The notes: generated by a model not told the origin, from the letters alone. A stretch of 26,633 bases of DNA from an uncultured Phascolarctobacterium sp. (GCF_905212365.1 NZ_CAJMEH010000023.1:1-26633), one strand, 5' to 3'. Positions 16,877 through 22,866 are shown, counted from the stretch's first letter. Translations and numbers: made by a program.

Positions 16877-17737
16877 TTATTTTGCCGTCAGCAGCTTCTG
16901 CATTTCCTGCTGCATAAAGGAATAAGTAGTATTGCAGAACTGGCAGTGCGCCTCCGTCACCTCGTCCTGAGCCAGCTCCGTCAGCGCTTTTTTATCCAGC
17001 GCGCCCAAGGCCGCCAGAATGCGGTCGCGGCTGCAGCGGCATTTAAACTGCAGCGGCAGGCTTTCCTTAATGTCCACGTCCAGTCCGCGTCCCAAAATTT
17101 CAATCATCTTAGCCGGCGTATAGCCAATCTCCAGCAGCTGCGTAACGTAGGGCGTCAGGCTGACGTTTTCCTCCAGCTTGGCCAGCACCTCGTCGGCGCA
17201 GCCAGGCATAGCCTGAATAAAAAAGCCGCCCGCTGCCGTAACCTGTCCGTCCTTATCCACCAAAACGCCCAAGGCCACGCTGCTGGGAGTCTGCTCCGAC
17301 ACATAAAGATACTTCGTCAAATCGCTGGCAATTTCGCCGTCGGCCAGCTCGCAGTAGCCGGTAAAAGGCTCGGCGTTCTGCAAATAGCGGGTAACGATAA
17401 TATTTCCCTGCCCAACGCCGCCGCCAACGTCCAGCTTGCCGTCCTCCTTCAGCGGCAAAAAAGCGTCGGGATTTTCCACATAGCCGCGCACGCTGCCGCC
17501 CTCGGCGTCCGCTACTACCTCGCCCAAGGGGCCGCCGCCCTTCAACCGCAGGCTGATGCGTTCGCCGTCCTTCATCATAGCCGCTAATAGCAGCGCGCCG
17601 CTCATAGCGCGCCCCAAGGCCGCGCTGGCCAAATGAGAACAGCCGTGCTTCTGCGCCGCCTCGCGCACCAGATTAGTGGTGCTCAAGGCATAAATGCGCA
17701 CGCCGTCGGCCGTGGCTTTAGTTAAAATGTCTTCCAT
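16877..17737 (-). CDS. hslO: Redox-regulated chaperone Hsp33
   Basis: Cytosolic holdase chaperone activated by oxidation through release of a cysteine-bound zinc. The 286-residue protein has the family N-terminal domain (ALGRAMSGALLLAAMMK and LKGGGPLGEVVADAEGG) and the redox switch C233-R-C235 with C265-Q-F-C268. That is the full CxC/CxxC zinc site, so it should be redox-responsive. The ATG at 17737 has GAGG 7 bases upstream. A promoter at 17896-17924, a leader hairpin and an intrinsic terminator precede it, so expression is probably set by attenuation. It reads toward recA, which has its own promoter. Confidence 0.97.
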   Translation of the reverse strand: MEDILTKATADGVRIYALSTTNLVREAAQKHGCSHLASAALGRAMSGALLLAAMMKDGERISLRLKGGGPLGEVVADAEGGSVRGYVENPDAFLPLKEDGKLDVGGGVGQGNIIVTRYLQNAEPFTGYCELADGEIASDLTKYLYVSEQTPSSVALGVLVDKDGQVTAAGGFFIQAMPGCADEVLAKLEENVSLTPYVTQLLEIGYTPAKMIEILGRGLDVDIKESLPLQFKCRCSRDRILAALGALDKKALTELAQDEVTEAHCQFCNTTYSFMQQEMQKLLTAK

Positions 17738-17755
17738 AAGCTTCCCTCTTCATCG

Positions 17756-17799
17756 CGAAGCTCTGCTGCAAATACAAAACAATCTGCTCATGAGCTTCG
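17756..17799 (-). promoter_or_regulatory. Inverted repeat just before hslO
   Basis: CGAAGCTC and GAGCTTCG (17756-17763 and 17792-17799) form a perfect 8-base stem with a 28-base loop, ending 18 bases before the hslO ATG and close to its ribosome site. On the minus strand the loop begins ATGAGCAG, opening a 13-codon frame that ends in TGA (17749-17747 region). Whether that peptide is made is unknown. Confidence 0.4.
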
Positions 17800-17811
17800 T
17801 TTTTCTTTTTT

Positions 17812-17846
17812 ACAAAAATAAGCCCACTAACTACTAGCGGGCTTAT
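17812..17846 (-). terminator. Intrinsic terminator inside the hslO leader
   Basis: On the minus strand ATAAGCCC (17846-17839) pairs with GGGCTTAT (17825-17818), with an inner CTA/TAG pairing, followed by TTTTTG. It lies about 45 bases into the leader and 75 bases before hslO, so transcription would need to pass it to reach the gene. Confidence 0.8.
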
Positions 17847-17890
17847 ACTTCTCACGTCAGGAACTCGCCTGAAACCGCAGGCTTTCCTGT
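17847..17890 (-). promoter_or_regulatory. Structured 5' leader of hslO, candidate attenuator or riboswitch
   Basis: The predicted RNA starts at about 17890, directly at a two-part hairpin. CAGGAA (17889-17884) pairs with TTCCTG (17863-17858). Inside it GCCTG (17882-17878) pairs with CAGGC (17871-17867), with an A/GAG internal loop and a CGGTTT apical loop. A short linker, then the terminator at 17846, follow. I do not recognise a known riboswitch class in it. Alternatively the segment could be released as a short RNA of about 75 bases. Confidence 0.5.
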
Positions 17891-17895
17891 CTTTT

Positions 17896-17924
17896 ATTAT
17901 AAAGCAAATCAAATTAAAATGCAA
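17896..17924 (-). promoter_or_regulatory. Promoter of hslO and its leader
   Basis: On the minus strand TTGCAT (17924-17919), 17 bases, TATAAT (17901-17896). Confidence 0.75.
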
Positions 17925-17972
17925 TGCTAAAAAACTAACTGCGCCCGCTATTGAGCTTATCCAAAAATTTTT

Positions 17973-18001
17973 TTGTTTAACTTAAGCGCATATCTTATAA
18001 T
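17973..18001 (+). promoter_or_regulatory. Promoter of a candidate non-coding RNA
   Basis: TTGTTT (17973-17978), 17 bases, TATAAT (17996-18001). No open reading frame with a ribosome site follows; a closed structured region with a terminator does. Confidence 0.7.
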
Positions 18002-18007
18002 ACCGTT

Positions 18008-18163
18008 CGTGAGATAGCTGATGGTCGACTTTCCTACTCCCTAAAGAGTAGGGGGGGTGATGCGTAGAAAGGAAAAAGCCGCCTAACTTGCGGTCAAGCG
18101 GTCTTCTTCAAACTATGGTTTTTCGAGGAGAGCCGACTTGCCGAAATCAGCTATCACTTTTTA
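18008..18163 (+). ncRNA. Candidate structured non-coding RNA 1
   Basis: About 156 bases between a consensus promoter and a T-run. The two ends close on each other: GATAGCTGAT (18013-18022) pairs perfectly with ATCAGCTATC (18146-18155), and just inside GGTCG (18023-18027) pairs with CGACT (18134-18138). The 3' arm is followed by ACTTTTTATT, so the closing stem can double as terminator. Inner elements are a perfect hairpin CCTACTC/GAGTAGG (18033-18052), GAAAAAGCC (18072-18080) facing GGTTTTTC (18117-18124), and CCGC (18079-18082) with either of two GCGGTC repeats (18090 and 18098). There is no coding frame with a ribosome site. It is not a tRNA, tmRNA, SRP or RNase P RNA by any signature I can see. 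A 6S-like or lineage-specific RNA is possible. Confidence 0.6.
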
Positions 18164-18735
18164 TTATTATACGCGAAAAAATTCAAATCGTCAACTGCCG
18201 CCGCGCTTCACTTTTTGCGAACATTTTTCCCCTCGTATTTCGCGATAGGAAGCGCAACCGCCGCTAAAAAATCCCCCTATATACTAAAAGGCAAAAAATC
18301 GCCGAAATGTTTACATCGCTTTTCTTATTTTACAAAGAATTTACATTTTAAAAATTCACAAAAAGTTTGCAATTTGCATGGCATGATTTTAAGCTTTTTT
18401 TGCCATATTGTATATAGAGCTTCTTTTTTTCTCCTCTTTCTTTACCTGGTTTCTTTCTCCTCTATTTTTTCTTGCCAGTCTTAATTCTACTAGAATTTAC
18501 GTTAGTAAATTCTTCCTTCAGTAAAGTAAATATTTATACTAACCTACGGTAGAACTTATAATGTACCCATAGTCGTGGACAGTTTAAGAAAGAAATTAGA
18601 AAGCGACATAGACACTTTTTTCTTTTCCTTCGTCTAAAATCGTTTAAAGCGTCCCCTTTATCAAGCTCGCCCGACAAAAAAATATATTCCCTCGCAATAA
18701 GCGAACCACCCCAGCGCTCACACCAAGCCAAAATA
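18164..18735. other. AT-rich stretch without a supported gene
   Basis: I see no credible coding region. Frames at 18215-18484 (plus, 89 codons) and 18534-18746 (minus, 70 codons) lack ribosome sites and recognisable protein character. The stretch contains a degenerate member of the GTAACG repeat family at 18217-18252 and a perfect 9-base inverted repeat, AGAATTTAC-GTTA-GTAAATTCT (18492-18513). It may be decayed former coding DNA. Confidence 0.5.
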
Positions 18736-18771
18736 TATACGAACATTTTTTCCAGTAACGTTTCGTTACCC
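18736..18771 (+). repeat. GTAACG palindromic repeat, family A, copy
   Basis: TATACGAACATT, then a pyrimidine run, then GTAACG-TTT-CGTTAC, a perfect 6-base stem with a TTT loop. Related copies are at 18217, 20050, 20209, 21274, 22619 and 22833. Confidence 0.75.
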
Positions 18772-18815
18772 TAAAAACTCAAGTAAATTTTATTTATAAT
18801 TTTCCAAAAATTCTC

Positions 18816-18844
18816 TTGCCAGCTGCCTCTCCGTCTGTTATAAT
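18816..18844 (+). promoter_or_regulatory. Promoter of candidate non-coding RNA 2
   Basis: TTGCCA (18816-18821), 17 bases, TATAAT (18839-18844). Confidence 0.7.
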
Positions 18845-18849
18845 ATACA

Positions 18850-18973
18850 AAAGTCAAAAAATCAAAAACGTAATCGTATCTCTTACCTACTCCCACAAAA
18901 GTTTTTTAAGAGATAATGCAGTACCAGGCTGGTTGCCATGCCCACGCAACCGGCGGTACTGCTTTTTTGTTTT
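18850..18973 (+). ncRNA. Candidate small RNA 2 with exposed C-rich loop
   Basis: About 124 bases from a consensus promoter to a strong terminator, with no ribosome site or coding frame. A 9-base perfect stem, TATCTCTTA (18877-18885) with TAAGAGATA (18907-18915), presents a 21-base loop that begins CCTACTCCC (18886-18894). The terminator stem follows at once. The same 9-mer occurs in candidate RNA 1 (18033-18041). C-rich exposed loops are known from Firmicutes regulatory RNAs that pair with ribosome-binding sites, so a trans-acting sRNA is the most natural reading. That is inference; no target is identified. Confidence 0.6.
18918..18973 (+). terminator. Terminator of candidate small RNA 2
   Basis: GCAGTACC (18918-18925) pairs with GGTACTGC (18955-18962), and GGTTGC (18931-18936) with GCAACC (18946-18951) inside it, followed by TTTTTTGTTTT. 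Confidence 0.92.
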
Positions 18974-19076
18974 ACCGGGAAACGCCGCCCGCCCTTGGTA
19001 AAATAATTTCCTGCTTGTAATTACCGCCCCGCAGTCGCCAATATAAACCGTAAACGCCGCCAAAAAGTAAAACTTC

Positions 19077-19106
19077 ATGACAAAATAGTAGTGAAAATGT
19101 TATAAT
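19077..19106 (+). promoter_or_regulatory. Promoter of the Rpn-family gene
   Basis: ATGACA (19077-19082), 18 bases, TATAAT (19101-19106), only 13 bases before the ATG, so the leader would be very short. Confidence 0.55.
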
Positions 19107-19119
19107 TAAGGAGACGAGC

Positions 19120-19968
19120 ATGACTAAATTTGAAGACTTGACTATCCAAAATAACTTTTTATTCCAGCAAGTGATGAGAAACCCGCGCATCTGTAAGCGC
19201 CTTATCGAAGAACTGCTCAATATCAAAATCGCCGAGCTTTCCTATCCCTACGCCGAAAAAACTATTCAAACCGGCGTCGACAACCGCGGCATCCGGCTCG
19301 ATATTATCGTGGCCGACGAGAACCGCACCCATTATAATCTGGAAATGCAGGTGAAAAATAACAAAAGTGCGGAAACAGGCGAACCGCTTTTGCCAAAACG
19401 GACGCGCTATTATCAGGCGTCTCTGGATATGGATTTATTAGGTAAGGGGCAAAACTTCGACAAGCTTAACGACACCTATATTATTTTCATCTGCGCTTTT
19501 GATTTATTCAACGAAGGTCGTTATGTTTACACCTTTAAAAACAAATGTCTGGAAAGCCCAAATTTAGCAATGGGCAACGGCGCAACGGTGGTGTTCGTCA
19601 ATTCTTTGGGAAGCAAGGGCGACATTTCGCCCATGGCTAAAAACTTTTTGGCTTATGTAAACAATCAAACTGTAAGCGACGGCTTTACAGAAGAGGTGGA
19701 CGCTGCCGTGACTGCGCTCAAGCGCGACAGCGAAACAAGGAGGCAGTATATGTTATTAGAAATGGCGTTGCACGACGAACGTATGGAAGGGCGCAGAGAA
19801 GGCCGCATGGAAGGCCGCAGCGAAGAACGCGCTGCAAGAAATCGTGATATAGCGCTCGATATGCTCAAGGACCAGTATACCTTAGCGCAAATTTTGAAGC
19901 TTTCCCGCTTGAGCAAGGAAGAAATTTACGCTTTGGCTCAGGCCAACAATTTGCAAGTAATTGAATAG
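19120..19968 (+). CDS. Rpn family PD-(D/E)XK nuclease / putative transposase
   Basis: A 282-residue member of the Rpn (recombination-promoting nuclease, PDDEXK_2 / TIGR01784) family, known for RecA-independent DNA cleavage and for occurring in many variable copies. The nuclease core is visible: D61 in RLDIIV, then E75-M-Q77 in NLEMQV, giving the D...ExQ catalytic pattern of the family. Also typical are the opening FEDLTIQNNFLFQQVM and the charged repetitive tail MEGRREGRMEGRSEE near residues 226-240, where Rpn proteins vary in length. AAGGAG is 7 bases before the ATG. A strong terminator follows. The last 17 codons and the terminator are duplicated at 22698-22866, pointing to a second copy now lost. 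Length and motifs look intact. Confidence 0.92.
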   Translation: MTKFEDLTIQNNFLFQQVMRNPRICKRLIEELLNIKIAELSYPYAEKTIQTGVDNRGIRLDIIVADENRTHYNLEMQVKNNKSAETGEPLLPKRTRYYQASLDMDLLGKGQNFDKLNDTYIIFICAFDLFNEGRYVYTFKNKCLESPNLAMGNGATVVFVNSLGSKGDISPMAKNFLAYVNNQTVSDGFTEEVDAAVTALKRDSETRRQYMLLEMALHDERMEGRREGRMEGRSEERAARNRDIALDMLKDQYTLAQILKLSRLSKEEIYALAQANNLQVIE

Positions 19969-20083
19969 CTTTCCGCTTCAGGCGAACGCAAAAGCTTAAC
20001 GCCCCGACGCGCTGCAAAAGCAGAAGCAGTACGCCGGGGCGCTTTACTTTATACGAACATTCTTTCCGGTAACGTTTCGTTAC
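19915..20083 (+). repeat. 169-bp direct repeat, copy 1 (3' end of the Rpn gene plus terminator)
   Basis: Matches 22698-22866 with no gaps and about five mismatches by eye. It holds the last 17 codons of the Rpn gene, its terminator and a family A repeat. Confidence 0.95.
20000..20050 (+). terminator. Terminator of the Rpn gene
   Basis: CGCCCCG (20000-20006) pairs with CGGGGCG (20035-20041), with CTGC/GCAG pairing inside, followed by CTTTACTTT. Confidence 0.85.
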
Positions 20084-20095
20084 CCCAAGGACTGC
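20050..20095 (+). repeat. GTAACG palindromic repeat, family A, fullest copy
   Basis: Runs TATACGAACATTC, TTTCC, then GGTAACG-TTT-CGTTACC, a perfect 7-base palindrome, then CCAAGGACTGC. The CCAAGGACTGC tail recurs at 21308-21318. Confidence 0.8.
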
Positions 20096-20303
20096 TTCCG
20101 CCCTTCTTTATAGCGAATCTATTTACCAAAATCAAATTTTTTCAAAACTGGTAAACAGAAGCAGCACGCTTGCTTGAGTAACTGTTCGTTATGGGAAAGG
20201 CAGTATTTATTCAAACATTTGTTTCATATCGCGTTTCACGATAGGAAAGATAAAATATTGGCTTCCGGGATATGCAAAATATTTAACAAACTTCGTTATA
20301 GCT
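20096..20303. other. Gene-free gap with degenerate repeats
   Basis: I see no coding region. It has a decayed family A copy at 20209-20247 (AAACATTTG, then ATCGCGTTTCACGATAGGA) and another partial one at 20175-20200. Confidence 0.5.
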
Positions 20304-20747
20304 TTAAGCGCAAATCATTCCTGCTTTATAGCATTCATAAATATAATCGCGGGATTGATAATAAAAATCCGTATTGTAATTAGACAAAGCGCCGTCAATC
20401 CAAGAAGTATAAACCTCTATGAGACGCTTAATTACTTCTTCGTCTTTATCGCCGCAAACATCTTCTATTAAGCGTTCGTATACCTCGCCTATTGTCCAGT
20501 AATCCGGAACCGTATAACGGCAGGCAGCCCCATTGTCATACGACCCCTTGGGAATATTGCAGTTTTCAATAAAATCTGCCGCTGTCTTAGCAATCGGCTC
20601 GCAATGAAAAATATCTGCGTATCTATATATGCGGCTAAGCGTTTTTTCTCCAAGCAGCGTTACCAGTTCAGAGCGTTTCAGCTTCTGCTCACGGCCTATA
20701 AACTCAATCAAACTGCAAGTATAAAATAAAGCGCTGTTATTTTTCAT
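20304..20747 (-). CDS. DUF3791-family protein, partner of the DUF3990 protein
   Basis: A 147-residue protein. The opening NNSALFYTCSLIEFIGREQ, the middle LGEKTLSRIYRYADIFHCEPI and ADFIENCNIPKGSYDN match my memory of the DUF3791 family, small helical proteins that occur next to or fused with DUF3990. A further C-terminal half (about 75-147, YTVPDYWTIGEVYERLIEDV and after) is helical and unassigned. The ATG at 20747 has GGAGG 6 bases upstream; a GTG one codon earlier is possible. It overlaps the end of the DUF3990 gene by 11 bases, so the two are translated together. A role as antitoxin or regulator of its partner is plausible but not shown. Confidence 0.8.
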   Translation of the reverse strand: MKNNSALFYTCSLIEFIGREQKLKRSELVTLLGEKTLSRIYRYADIFHCEPIAKTAADFIENCNIPKGSYDNGAACRYTVPDYWTIGEVYERLIEDVCGDKDEEVIKRLIEVYTSWIDGALSNYNTDFYYQSRDYIYECYKAGMICA

Positions 20748-21201
20748 CACGCACCTCCACTCCTTTAACGAAAGCCAGAGTTGTCAATGCACGCGCCGTA
20801 TGAAAACTAATTTGATGAGTCGGCTTTTTAAATTTTGCTAAAGCCCAAAAAGCTTCCCTGCTTATCTTGCCGTCAACAAAATTTTGTACATAGTTAAAAA
20901 TCGTATCATTAGCCATCGGTCCTTCAACAATATCATATTCGTGAGCCTGCCCTAAACGGCAAGCGACAATAAAATCAAGCCATTCTTCAGTCATTTCCGA
21001 AAAGCGTTTAATTTTTAAAGCTTCATTCGGCACGTATTCATACTCATTCAGATATCCTATACCGTTAAACCGCGTAGCCCAACGAATTGCCTGCTGCGGA
21101 TACAGCGTACAGTAAAAACCAAAATAAAAATCTTTGTTATATTTTTGAATACGAATTTCCGGCGATTCAACTATCACTTTACTACCATGATATAAAATCA
21201 T
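20737..21201 (-). CDS. DUF3990-family protein, ADP-ribosyltransferase-like fold
   Basis: A 154-residue protein. It opens MILYHGSKVIVESPEI, continues with DFYFGFYCTLYPQQAIRWATR and ends with HQISFHTARALTTLAFVKG, the three conserved stretches I associate with DUF3990. LYHGS followed by a G-x-x-FYxT and A-x-x-WA segment resembles the H-Y pattern of diphtheria-toxin/PARP-type ADP-ribosyltransferases; the expected third-site residue cannot be placed with confidence. The ATG at 21201 has GGAGG 9 bases upstream. It lies first in a two-gene unit with the DUF3791 gene and is AT-richer than the housekeeping genes. A toxin-like role is inference from fold resemblance and gene pairing. Confidence 0.8.
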   Translation of the reverse strand: MILYHGSKVIVESPEIRIQKYNKDFYFGFYCTLYPQQAIRWATRFNGIGYLNEYEYVPNEALKIKRFSEMTEEWLDFIVACRLGQAHEYDIVEGPMANDTIFNYVQNFVDGKISREAFWALAKFKKPTHQISFHTARALTTLAFVKGVEVRDEK

Positions 21202-21273
21202 TTCGCTGCGCCTCCTTTAGCAACAGGTTTTTCCTCAGTTTTTAATCCTTTTCCGCAATCGGCGTGCTGTATT

Positions 21274-21318
21274 TTACAAACACTCTTTTGGGTAACGTTT
21301 CGTTACCCCAAGGACTGC
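21274..21318 (+). repeat. GTAACG palindromic repeat, family A, copy
   Basis: ACAAACACTC, then GGGTAACG-TTT-CGTTACCC, a perfect 8-base palindrome, then CAAGGACTGC. It sits between the DUF3990 gene and the stop of the nuclease-like gene. Confidence 0.75.
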
Positions 21319-21337
21319 CCTCCGTCCAGCATTCCTT

Positions 21338-22351
21338 TTAACTCCAAGTCTTTTCTTTCAATTTCTTTGCTATTTCTTCTGTATTAGGCAAAGAATCTGC
21401 TTCAACAACCTGAGTCAAATCAAATATTCTACTTCCCATAGGTGCTCTTGGCGTAATTTTCTTAAAATCTGTTGCGTAGAATTTATCTACAAAGAAATAT
21501 CTATGCTTGACTGTTTCTAAATTATAACCATTCGAAAATCCATCTTCGATAGCGATTAATATTTCATTTTTTCGTTCCTCTGTCAGTTCTCCAAATTCCG
21601 CTTGATATTCCATGCCAGCTTCTGTTTTAACCGCTGTAATTATTGCACATATTTTACCAATGGCGCGAATACTTTTATTATTGTATAAGCCAATATAATC
21701 ATGCGCTCTAAAGCCACGGTCAGCAGGATTATAGTAAATATTATACTTCGTATTAAAATCAAAAGTAGTTCCTGAAAGCTGCATCTTCATATATTTCCAG
21801 GAATCAGACACGGGAATAAGGGCATCGTTATAGCAATAATTAAGAAAATCGTCCAACACATCCTGTATTTCGTAATCTCTTTCATCAATCACATTTTGTA
21901 TGGCATTAGCTAAATGCTCAAATGTAGTATTGATATGAATTACAGGGTATATAAAATTTTTATTATACTTCTTTAGCGCATTTTCAAAATCATTTTTCTT
22001 GTTTTTCTCCATCAATTCAGGAGCAAGCGTTATGAGCACTTTATATTTTTCATCACTAAACGAACTCAAATGCCGCATCAGTTGATTTTTGTCAAACCAA
22101 TCTGACATTTTGGTTTCAACAACAATTTTAAAGCTTTCCTGCGTAATCGTTGCATCAGGAATGCTATCCGCACTTTTCTCTTGAAGATTAAACACAATCT
22201 CCGGTTCAAAGGAATCTGAAAAGAACTCGGACTTGAGCAATCTGAAAAACTTATCTGTTGAATAAGAGTATAGCCTTGAAAGCAAAAGCATCGTATTTGC
22301 CGTAGCAACATTCTCCTTCGCATGGTATCTTTGAAAATAATGTATTTTCAC
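21338..22351 (-). CDS. PD-(D/E)XK nuclease-like protein
   Basis: About 337 residues. The stretch SIPDATITQESFKIVVETK followed by MSDWFDKNQLMRHL carries the nuclease signature P-D-x(n)-E-x-K, and the following QLMRHL fits the conserved Q helix seen in many such enzymes. The N-terminus HYFQRYHAKENVATANTMLL resembles proteins of this group I remember as starting just there, which is why I chose the GTG at 22351 (AGAGG close upstream) over a TTG at 22399 without a ribosome site. The C-terminal half (about 190-337) has no motif I recognise; it may bind DNA or another ligand. A restriction or phage-defence role is possible given the island setting, but the sequence does not prove it. Confidence 0.75.
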   Translation of the reverse strand: MKIHYFQRYHAKENVATANTMLLLSRLYSYSTDKFFRLLKSEFFSDSFEPEIVFNLQEKSADSIPDATITQESFKIVVETKMSDWFDKNQLMRHLSSFSDEKYKVLITLAPELMEKNKKNDFENALKKYNKNFIYPVIHINTTFEHLANAIQNVIDERDYEIQDVLDDFLNYCYNDALIPVSDSWKYMKMQLSGTTFDFNTKYNIYYNPADRGFRAHDYIGLYNNKSIRAIGKICAIITAVKTEAGMEYQAEFGELTEERKNEILIAIEDGFSNGYNLETVKHRYFFVDKFYATDFKKITPRAPMGSRIFDLTQVVEADSLPNTEEIAKKLKEKTWS

Positions 22352-22458
22352 TCCTCTAACCCCCCATAATATCTCTATATTATTTTTTTGCAGCAACAAT
22401 GTATGTATAGTCTCCTTCGTGCTTCAACAATCTAAAATTTGCTTATTTTATACCACAA

Positions 22459-22519
22459 GGATGCCCCTTTCGCTTCGCTATCAGCTTACTAATAGCTGTG
22501 TACAAACATTATACCACAA
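22459..22519 (-). repeat. Short intergenic repeat, family B, copy 2 (degenerate)
   Basis: Shares TTTCGCTTCGC, then AGCTGTGTACAAACATTATACCACAA with the copy at 13290-13359. On the minus strand its end reads TGTGGTATAATG. Another TATACCACAAGG precedes it at 22450-22460. Confidence 0.6.
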
Positions 22520-22520
22520 G

Positions 22521-22590
22521 GGCATATGTTCTGCTAAGCTCTTCGTTCGCCTTCGGCTCCGCAATCGCTAAGCATTCACATTATACCACA
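22521..22590 (-). repeat. Short intergenic repeat, family B, copy 3
   Basis: Same length (70 bases) and ends as the copy at 13290-13359: GGCATATGTT, TTCGCCTTCGGCTC, AATCGCT, ACATTATACCACA. It adjoins copy 2, making a tandem pair upstream of the nuclease-like gene. Confidence 0.7.
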
Positions 22591-22618
22591 TCTTGCCTGT
22601 ACCTGCCTATTTTGCAGC

Positions 22619-22650
22619 AGCCCTTCCTGTAACACTGCGTTACCCCAAAG
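22619..22650 (+). repeat. GTAACG palindromic repeat, family A, degenerate copy
   Basis: CCTTCCTGTAACACTGCGTTACCCCAAAG with the palindrome interrupted, next to the promoter at 22654-22682. Confidence 0.5.
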
Positions 22651-22653
22651 CTC

Positions 22654-22682
22654 TTGTTTAAAACCTGAAGGTTTGTTATAAT
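22654..22682 (+). promoter_or_regulatory. Promoter fused to the Rpn remnant
   Basis: TTGTTT (22654-22659), 17 bases, TATAAT (22677-22682). Only 15 bases after the -10 the sequence enters the duplicated 3' end of the Rpn gene. Confidence 0.6.
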
Positions 22683-22697
22683 ATAGGCAGCATCTTT

Positions 22698-22866
22698 AAG
22701 GAAGAAATTTACGCTTTGGCTCAGGCCAACAATTTGCAAGTAATTGAATAGCTTTCCTCTACAGGCGAACGCAAAAGCTTAACGCCCCGACGCGCTGCAA
22801 AATCAGAAGCAGTACGCCGGGGCGCTTTACTTTATACGAACATTCTTTCCTATAACGTTTCGTTAC
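22698..22866 (+). pseudogene. Remnant of a second Rpn-family gene (169-bp repeat, copy 2)
   Basis: Near-identical to 19915-20083 without gaps. It holds the codons for EEIYALAQANNLQVIE and the stop (ending near 22751), the terminator (22783-22833) and the family A repeat. There is no start codon or nuclease core; the promoter at 22654-22682 comes just before. This fits a second Rpn gene that lost its body by deletion, or a duplicated 3' end. Its terminator is also placed to act on the minus strand after ribH. Confidence 0.8.
22783..22833 (+). terminator. Terminator of the Rpn remnant, possibly also serving ribH
   Basis: CGCCCCG (22783-22789) pairs with CGGGGCG (22818-22824), as in the copy after the intact Rpn gene. 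It lies 50 bases beyond the ribH stop. Confidence 0.75.

Noticed and set aside
17847..17890. Known riboswitch (preQ1, fluoride, guanidine, SAM) before hslO
   Set aside because: None of the conserved loop sequences of these classes is present; left as unassigned structured leader.
17718..17924. 68-codon minus-strand frame overlapping the hslO start
   Set aside because: It runs through the predicted leader hairpin and terminator and overlaps hslO. The structural explanation of this stretch is better supported.
18008..18163. tRNA, tmRNA, SRP or RNase P RNA
   Set aside because: There is no cloverleaf with T-loop GTTCGA, no tmRNA tag frame, no SRP GGAA tetraloop domain and no conserved RNase P core.
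18215..18484. 89-codon plus-strand frame
   Set aside because: Its Phe/Ser/Lys-rich composition is what AT-rich non-coding DNA gives. It has no ribosome site and overlaps a degenerate repeat.
18534..18746. 70-codon minus-strand frame in the hslO-Rpn gap
   Set aside because: It has no ribosome site, no recognised domain and overlaps a family A repeat. It could be a fragment of a decayed gene, but nothing supports expression.
22441..22600. Possible CRISPR array from spaced TATACCACA motifs
   Set aside because: The spacing is irregular, the repeated part is only about 10 to 30 bases and diverged, and no cas gene is near. Short intergenic repeats explain it.
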